The notes beneath the pieces were generated by a model. The model was not told the origin of the DNA, did no database searches, and saw nothing but the letters and a program-made list of their open reading frames with translations. Source: JAHEGP01 sp963792875 (GTDB lineage: Bacteria > Pseudomonadota > Gammaproteobacteria > Pseudomonadales > JAHEGP01). From it: DNA of 64,000 bases. The stretch is from the NCBI GenBank assembly GCA_963792875.1, contig CAWBXV010000002.1, positions 682,001 to 746,000 of the forward strand, read 5' to 3'. Shown in pieces: positions 59,369 through 64,000 of this stretch (its first letter is position 1; each line of letters starts with the position of its first letter). The translations under genes were made by a program, and so were the position numbers.

Positions 59369-60169
59369 CTAACCCAGGAGGCCGCTACCATAGGCCAAAC
59401 GCGCGCCGATCACCAGCAGAAAAGCGGCAAAGATCCGCTTCAGGCGCGCCGCCGGCAGGCGGTGGGCCAGCTGCGCACCGACGCGGGCGCAGGGGGTGCT
59501 GGCGATGACGATGCCGGCGAAGGCCGGCCAGTACACATAACCGGTGCTCCAGGCGGGCAGGCCTGGCTGACCCTGCCCTTCCAGCATATAGCCCGCGGCA
59601 GCCACGACGGCGATGGGCAGGCCACAGGCGGCCGAGGTGGCAACCGCCCGCTGCATCTGCACATTGCACCACGACAGCAGGGGCACGGTGAGGGAGCCGC
59701 CGCCAATGCCGAACATCGCCGACACCCAGCCGATCGCCGCCCCCGCCCCGGCCAGCCCGAAACTGCCCGGCAGTTCCCGTTGCGGGGCGGCCGACAGCCC
59801 CAGCCCCATCTGCACCGCCACCAGCAGCACGAAGCAGCCCAGCCCCAGCTGCAGCTGGGGGCCGGACAACAACCCGGCGGTGACGGCACCGAGCGCACTG
59901 CCCAGGATGATGCCCGGCACCATGCGCGCCACCGTAGGCCACTGCACAGCACCGCGCAGATGATGAGCACGCACGGAGGACAGCGACGTGACCACGATGG
60001 TGGCGAGCGAAGTGCCCACCGCCATGTGGGTCATGATGTCCGGTGACAGCTGCTGCAGTCCAAAAGCATAGAGCAGCGCCGGGACGATGATCAGCCCACC
60101 GCCGACGCCGAACAAGCCGGCGATGATGCCCGCACAGCCCCCCAGCAGCAGGTATACGATCAGTGTCAT
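59369..60169 (-). CDS. TSUP (TauE/SafE) family permease
   Basis: This is a 266-residue eight-helix transporter. The two homologous halves are clear, with GGCAGIIAGLFGVGGGLIIV near the N-terminus and AIGWVSAMFGIGGGSLTVPL in the second half, the GxGGG signatures of TauE/SafE. Family members export sulfite, sulfoacetate or other organosulfur or organic anions; the substrate here is unknown. The start is ATG at 60169; the frame is open far upstream without homology. Lies between lgt and the NRDE gene, an order shared with Pseudomonas. Confidence 0.88.
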   Translation of the reverse strand: MTLIVYLLLGGCAGIIAGLFGVGGGLIIVPALLYAFGLQQLSPDIMTHMAVGTSLATIVVTSLSSVRAHHLRGAVQWPTVARMVPGIILGSALGAVTAGLLSGPQLQLGLGCFVLLVAVQMGLGLSAAPQRELPGSFGLAGAGAAIGWVSAMFGIGGGSLTVPLLSWCNVQMQRAVATSAACGLPIAVVAAAGYMLEGQGQPGLPAWSTGYVYWPAFAGIVIASTPCARVGAQLAHRLPAARLKRIFAAFLLVIGARLAYGSGLLG

Positions 60170-60339
60170 GGCGGAACCCTGTTCGAAACGCGCAGCGATT
60201 GCCGCTATTATCCTCGAGGCAGGGGTAGCTGCCAACGGGAAATCGACCACCGCCGGCGCAGCGCGACTGCGGCGGGTATCGCAGACGGGGTTGGCCGCCC
60301 ATCGGCGCCGCGCCCCGGCTGCCCGGGAGGGACTGGACC

Positions 60340-61122
60340 ATGTGTTTGATTCTGCTCGCCTATCGCTGCCACGCCGGACTCGAGCTGGCGGTCGCCGCCA
60401 ATCGCGACGAGTACCACGACCGCCCGGCCCTGGCCGCACGCTTCTGGCCCGAGCAGCCGCAGCTGCTCGCCGGGCGGGACCTGCAGGCGGGGGGCACCTG
60501 GATGGGCTGCAGCCGCGCAGGCCGCTTCGCCGCCGTCACCAATTTCCGGGAACCGGGCGTCACCAGCGGGCGCCGCTCGCGCGGCGAGCTGTGCACCGAT
60601 TTTCTGCTGGGTGCGGACGCCGCGGACGATTTCATCCGCAGACTCGCTCCCGGCGATCAGCACTACGGCGGCTTCAACCTGCTGCTCTGGGACGGCGTAC
60701 AGCTGCTGTTCTACTCCAACCAGGAGCGCCTGCCGCGCGCGCTGGGCGCCGGCATTTACGGCATCAGCAACGGCTACCTCAATACCCCCTGGCCGAAAGT
60801 CGCCAACGGTCGGCGCGGCCTGGCCGGCGCACTCGCCCGGGGCTTCGCCCCCAGCCAGGCGCTCACCTTGCTGGGCGACCGCACCCAGCCCCCGGACCAG
60901 CAGCTGCCGGACACCGGCGTGGGCCTCGACAAGGAGCGCCTGCTGGCGCCGGCGTTCATCTGCTCGCCCGACTATGGCACGCGGGTGAGCACCGTGTTCA
61001 CGCTGCTGCGCGACGGCACGGCGCGCTGGCTGGAAAAGCGCTTCGATGCCGCCGGCACAGCGGTGGGCCAGGTCGACTTTGAATTTTCCACCGGCCGGCG
61101 CCCACCGGACGCCATGCGCTAG
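60340..61122 (+). CDS. NRDE family protein (TANGO2-like)
   Basis: This 260-residue protein starts MCLILLAYRCHAGLELAVAANRDE; Cys2 and the NRDE motif are the family hallmarks and suggest an N-terminal-nucleophile-type fold. Further conserved parts are GGTWMGCSRAGRFAAVTNFR and YGISNGYLNTPWPKV. The human relative is TANGO2; bacterial function is unknown, possibly related to heme or lipid handling. The start at 60340 is fixed because Met-Cys must be the N-terminus. Its stop overlaps the ptsP stop by 4 bases (convergent). Confidence 0.9.
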   Translation: MCLILLAYRCHAGLELAVAANRDEYHDRPALAARFWPEQPQLLAGRDLQAGGTWMGCSRAGRFAAVTNFREPGVTSGRRSRGELCTDFLLGADAADDFIRRLAPGDQHYGGFNLLLWDGVQLLFYSNQERLPRALGAGIYGISNGYLNTPWPKVANGRRGLAGALARGFAPSQALTLLGDRTQPPDQQLPDTGVGLDKERLLAPAFICSPDYGTRVSTVFTLLRDGTARWLEKRFDAAGTAVGQVDFEFSTGRRPPDAMR

Positions 61123-63389
61123 ACCACGGCGGCGGGGCGCAGCATCGGCGACACGCCGAACTCGCGCAGCGCCTCGTCGACACAGCGCTGGACATCCTTG
61201 GCCGTGTGCAGCAGCAGCACGTGCTCCAGCAGCTGCCGGGCCTGCGAGGTGGTCACCTGGCGGATCACGTACTTGATCTTGGCCAGACTGTGCGACCCCA
61301 TGGACAACATATCGTAGCCCATGGCCATGAGGATGATCGCCGCACCGGGATCGCCGGCGAGCTCGCCGCAGATGGATACGCACTTGCCCTCGGCGTGGGC
61401 GCCTGCGGCAACCAGGTGAAGCGCCTGCAGCACCGCCGGGTGATAGGAGTGGTAGAGGCCCGCGACTCTGGCATTGTTGCGATCGACCGCGAGCAGGTAC
61501 TGCGTCAGATCGTTGCTGCCGACAGACAGAAAATCCACGCGCTGGGCCAGCTGCCTGGCCTGATAGACGGCCGCTGGCACCTCCACCATGACCCCCACGC
61601 CCGGCCTGGCGGCGCGGATACCCTCCTCGAGCAATTCCTGATAGGCCCGGTTCAGCAGTGCCAGCGCCTCTTCCAGTTCGCCGATACCGCTGATCATGGG
61701 CAGCATGATGCGCAGATTGTCCAGCCCCTCGGAGGCCTTGATCATGGCGCGAACCTGCGCGAGGAAGATCTCCGGGTGATCCAGCGTCACGCGGATGCCG
61801 CGCCAGCCGAGAAAGGGATTGTCCTCGGTGATGGGGAAATAGGGCAGCGACTTGTCACCGCCCACATCGAGCGTGCGCATGGTCACCGACTTGGGGTGGT
61901 AGGCTGCGAGCTGCTCCCGATAGATGCGGCGCTGCTCCTCCTCGCTGGGAAAGCGATCCCGCAGCAGAAAGGGTATCTCCGTGCGGTAGAGGCCCACCCC
62001 CTCGGCGCCCTGGCGCAGCGAGTGACTGACCTCCGAAATCAGCCCGGTATTGACCATCAGGCTGAGGCGATGGCCGTCCAGCGTCTCACAGGGCTCATCC
62101 CCGAGCGCTTCCAGGTCGGCGCTGAACTGCCGGTCCTGCTCGCGCAACTGCAGGTACTGCTCGCGCAGCTTGGCGGTCGGATTGCAGATGACCTCACCGG
62201 AGAAGCCGTCGACGATCACCTGCTGGCGTTCCAGGCGAGTGAAGGGGATCTCCACGGCGCCGACCACCGTGGGTATGCCCAGCGCCCGCGCCACGATGGC
62301 CAGATGGCTGTTGATCGAACCCCGCTGCGACACCAGGCCTGCCAGGCGTCCCTCAGGTATCTCCGCCAGCATGGAGGCGGTCAGCTCCTCGCCCACCAGT
62401 ATGGTCTGTTCCGGGTAGGTGCGATCGGCCACCGCTGCCGCCTGCAGGTAGGTCAGGACGCGTCGGCCCAGGTCCTTGACGTCGACAGCCCGCTCGCGCA
62501 GATAGGGATCGTCGAAGCGCTCGAACGTGCGCACGTGCTCGCGCATGACCTGGCTCAACGCGCCCTGCGCCCATTGCCCCGCCTCGATGAGCTCGATGAC
62601 CTCCTGGCCCAGGGCCCGGTCGTCCAGCATGCTCAGGTAGACATCGAACAGCGCACTCTCCTCCGGGCGCAGTTGTGAGGACATCACCTGAGCCAGGTCC
62701 TTGATATCGCGGCGCACCTGTGCCAGACACGACTGAAAGAAGGCGACTTCCGCGGCGGGATCGGCGCAGCTGCGGCTGGGCACGGAATTCAGATCCGCCG
62801 AGGGCGATACGACCACCAGTTCGCCAAAGGCAATGCCGGGCGCTCCGGCGATCCCGCGGAAGACCGCAGTGCCGGCGCGCAGCTGCCCCCCGCGCTCAAA
62901 CATCGCGCCGGTGGCCTCGGCGTGAGCGATCACCGCGGCCAACTGCGCCGAGAGCGTCACCAGAAAGGCTTCCTCGCTCTCATCGAAACGGCGCCGTTCC
63001 TGCTGCTGCACGACCAGCACGCCCAGCACGCGGCGCTGATGGATGATGGGCACCCCGAGGAATGAACTGAAAGCCTCCTCACCGATGCCAGGCACCAGGT
63101 GGAAGTTGGGATGCTGCTCCGCCCGGTCGAGGTTGACCGGCTCCTCCCGCTTCGCCACCAGGCCGACCAGCCCCTCATCGGGCGCCAGACTGACCTTGCC
63201 CTCCTGCTCCCTGTTGAGGCCCTCGGTGGCCATGAACACGTAGCGATCGATGGCGGGATCGTGCAGGTAGACGGTGCAAACCTCGGTCCCCATCACCTCA
63301 CGGACGCGGGACACCAACACATCCAGCGCCGCAGTGAGATCGGCCGCCCCGTTGACCTCCTGTACGATGCGTCGTAACGATTCCAGCAT
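61119..63389 (-). CDS. ptsP: Nitrogen phosphotransferase enzyme I (EI-Ntr)
   Basis: PtsP phosphorylates NPr (PtsO) from PEP, feeding the regulatory PTS-Ntr branch that controls nitrogen, potassium and envelope responses. The product of 756 residues has an N-terminal GAF domain (about 1-165: EVCTVYLHDPAIDRYVFMA, EPVNLDRAEQHPNFHLVPG, SFLGVPIIHQRRVLGVLVV), the phosphohistidine region GSINSHLAIVARALGIPTVV and the C-terminal PEP-binding barrel with YRTEIPFLLRDRFPSE and FLSVGSNDLTQYLLAVDRN. Start MLESLRRIV at 63389 follows the family; a TTG four codons upstream is possible. It follows rppH after 56 bases as in many gammaproteobacteria. Confidence 0.95.
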   Translation of the reverse strand: MLESLRRIVQEVNGAADLTAALDVLVSRVREVMGTEVCTVYLHDPAIDRYVFMATEGLNREQEGKVSLAPDEGLVGLVAKREEPVNLDRAEQHPNFHLVPGIGEEAFSSFLGVPIIHQRRVLGVLVVQQQERRRFDESEEAFLVTLSAQLAAVIAHAEATGAMFERGGQLRAGTAVFRGIAGAPGIAFGELVVVSPSADLNSVPSRSCADPAAEVAFFQSCLAQVRRDIKDLAQVMSSQLRPEESALFDVYLSMLDDRALGQEVIELIEAGQWAQGALSQVMREHVRTFERFDDPYLRERAVDVKDLGRRVLTYLQAAAVADRTYPEQTILVGEELTASMLAEIPEGRLAGLVSQRGSINSHLAIVARALGIPTVVGAVEIPFTRLERQQVIVDGFSGEVICNPTAKLREQYLQLREQDRQFSADLEALGDEPCETLDGHRLSLMVNTGLISEVSHSLRQGAEGVGLYRTEIPFLLRDRFPSEEEQRRIYREQLAAYHPKSVTMRTLDVGGDKSLPYFPITEDNPFLGWRGIRVTLDHPEIFLAQVRAMIKASEGLDNLRIMLPMISGIGELEEALALLNRAYQELLEEGIRAARPGVGVMVEVPAAVYQARQLAQRVDFLSVGSNDLTQYLLAVDRNNARVAGLYHSYHPAVLQALHLVAAGAHAEGKCVSICGELAGDPGAAIILMAMGYDMLSMGSHSLAKIKYVIRQVTTSQARQLLEHVLLLHTAKDVQRCVDEALREFGVSPMLRPAAVV

Positions 63390-63445
63390 GCAATTACCCA
63401 AGCAGCGACCCGGTGAGGGTCAATAGGATGTGGCCCCCTGGGCCA

Positions 63446-63934
63446 TCAGGACGCCGCCTGCTTGACCTTCATCAGCGGCGCCAGTTCCAGCAGCGCACGA
63501 CGGTACACCTCGCGCTTGAAAGATACCACCTGGCCCAGAGGGTACCAGTAGCTGACCCAGCGCCAGGAATCGAATTCGGGGCGATCATTGTGATGAAAAC
63601 AGACCTCGCTGTCGCCCGCTTTCATGCGCAACAGAAACCACTTCTGCTTCTGTCCGATGCACACCGGCTCGCGGTGGCGCCGCACCAGGCGCTCGGGCAG
63701 CTGATAGTGCAGCCAGCCCTGCGTGCAGGCGATGATATCGACGTGATGTGACAGCAGGCCGACTTCCTCGCGCAACTCTCTCAACATCGCCTGCCTGGGT
63801 GACTCACCGGCCTGGATGCCGCCCTGTGGAAACTGCCAGGAATCCTGGCCGGCACGACGGGCCCACAACAGCTGGCCAAACTGGTTGGCCAGTACGATAC
63901 CGACATTGGGCCTGTAACCTTCATCATCGACCAT
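63446..63934 (-). CDS. rppH: RNA pyrophosphohydrolase RppH
   Basis: RppH removes pyrophosphate from mRNA 5' ends, exposing them to RNase E. The 162-residue Nudix protein opens MVDDEGYRPNVGIVLANQFG (E. coli MIDDDGYRPNVGIVICN), has the Nudix box GGIQAGESPRQAMLRELREEVGL and the C-terminal RWVSYWYPLGQVVSFKREVY. The start is ATG at 63934. Upstream a GTG at 63946 is possible but unlikely. rppH-ptsP is the usual order. The last 66 bases of the window (63935-64000) are its upstream region; no further gene is visible there. Confidence 0.95.
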   Translation of the reverse strand: MVDDEGYRPNVGIVLANQFGQLLWARRAGQDSWQFPQGGIQAGESPRQAMLRELREEVGLLSHHVDIIACTQGWLHYQLPERLVRRHREPVCIGQKQKWFLLRMKAGDSEVCFHHNDRPEFDSWRWVSYWYPLGQVVSFKREVYRRALLELAPLMKVKQAAS

Positions 63935-64000
63935 AAACGCGACCACAAACTCGCCAAAAACCTCTGTGTGTCATTGTTCCATAAACTGCGGCACAGACCA

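Noticed and set aside
1..64000. tRNA or rRNA genes, CRISPR arrays, insertion sequences, att sites, replication origin
   Set aside because: No cloverleaf-like or repeat-spacer pattern, transposase, terminal inverted repeat or DnaA-box cluster was recognised by eye on either strand.

Overview
This 64 kb window is chromosomal DNA from a GC-rich gammaproteobacterium. Gene content and order resemble Pseudomonas and, more closely in style, marine Halieaceae/Cellvibrionales-type bacteria. That placement is an inference from recalled gene orders, not from a search. Coding density is high, many genes use GTG or TTG starts, and I see no rRNA, tRNA, insertion sequence, prophage or CRISPR array.

Layout. 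1-24.8 kb: the start of serB, a frameshifted AhpA/YtjB-like gene, parC, an AI-2E-type permease, a PLD-type (ClsC-like) lipoprotein, a DUF481 protein, a flavin-barrel protein, cmoB, a MipA/OmpV protein with no standard start codon, two diguanylate cyclases flanking hpt, a LysR regulator divergent from aceK, an MmyB-type regulator, parE, cpdA, a DUF1249 gene, tolC and waaA. 25-38.7 kb: a lipopolysaccharide (LPS) core locus holding intact waaA, hldE, waaP, waaG, waaC and waaF and a tightly coupled glycosyltransferase/methyltransferase/alpha-toroid cassette. Several broken genes are scattered through it: a frameshifted FAD oxidoreductase, a heptosyltransferase 5' fragment, a 2OG-Fe(II) oxygenase 3' fragment, a frameshifted LPS-kinase-like gene, and a glycosyltransferase with both a stop codon and an internal deletion. 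38.7-50 kb: ilvE, glnE, a lone GspE/PilB ATPase, argE, argA, an orphan MT-A70 methyltransferase and ilvD. 50-56.4 kb: a second AI-2E-type permease and a six-gene TonB2/TtpC-like energy-transduction operon (DUF3450, TtpC-like, ExbB, ExbD, TonB, TPR). 56.5-64 kb: folA, thyA, recognisable 3' remnants of arnB and arnC, lgt, a TSUP permease, an NRDE-family gene, ptsP and rppH.

Functionally the window combines outer-envelope construction (LPS inner core, lipoprotein maturation by Lgt, TolC, OmpV-like and DUF481 proteins), TonB-type energy transduction, c-di-GMP and cAMP signalling (two GGEEF proteins with I-sites, CpdA), chromosome decatenation (ParC, ParE), central nitrogen and amino-acid metabolism (GlnE, ArgA, ArgE, IlvD, IlvE, PtsP), folate and thymidylate synthesis (FolA, ThyA) and control of the glyoxylate branch (AceK).

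The most notable signal is decay and rearrangement of envelope-glycan genes. The arnB and arnC 3' ends lie between thyA and lgt, implying loss of an L-Ara4N lipid A modification pathway at this site, and several LPS-core genes are truncated or inactivated. Three other genes carry apparent single-base insertions (near 1042, 25886 and 33435). Real mutations and sequencing or assembly errors cannot be told apart from the sequence alone.
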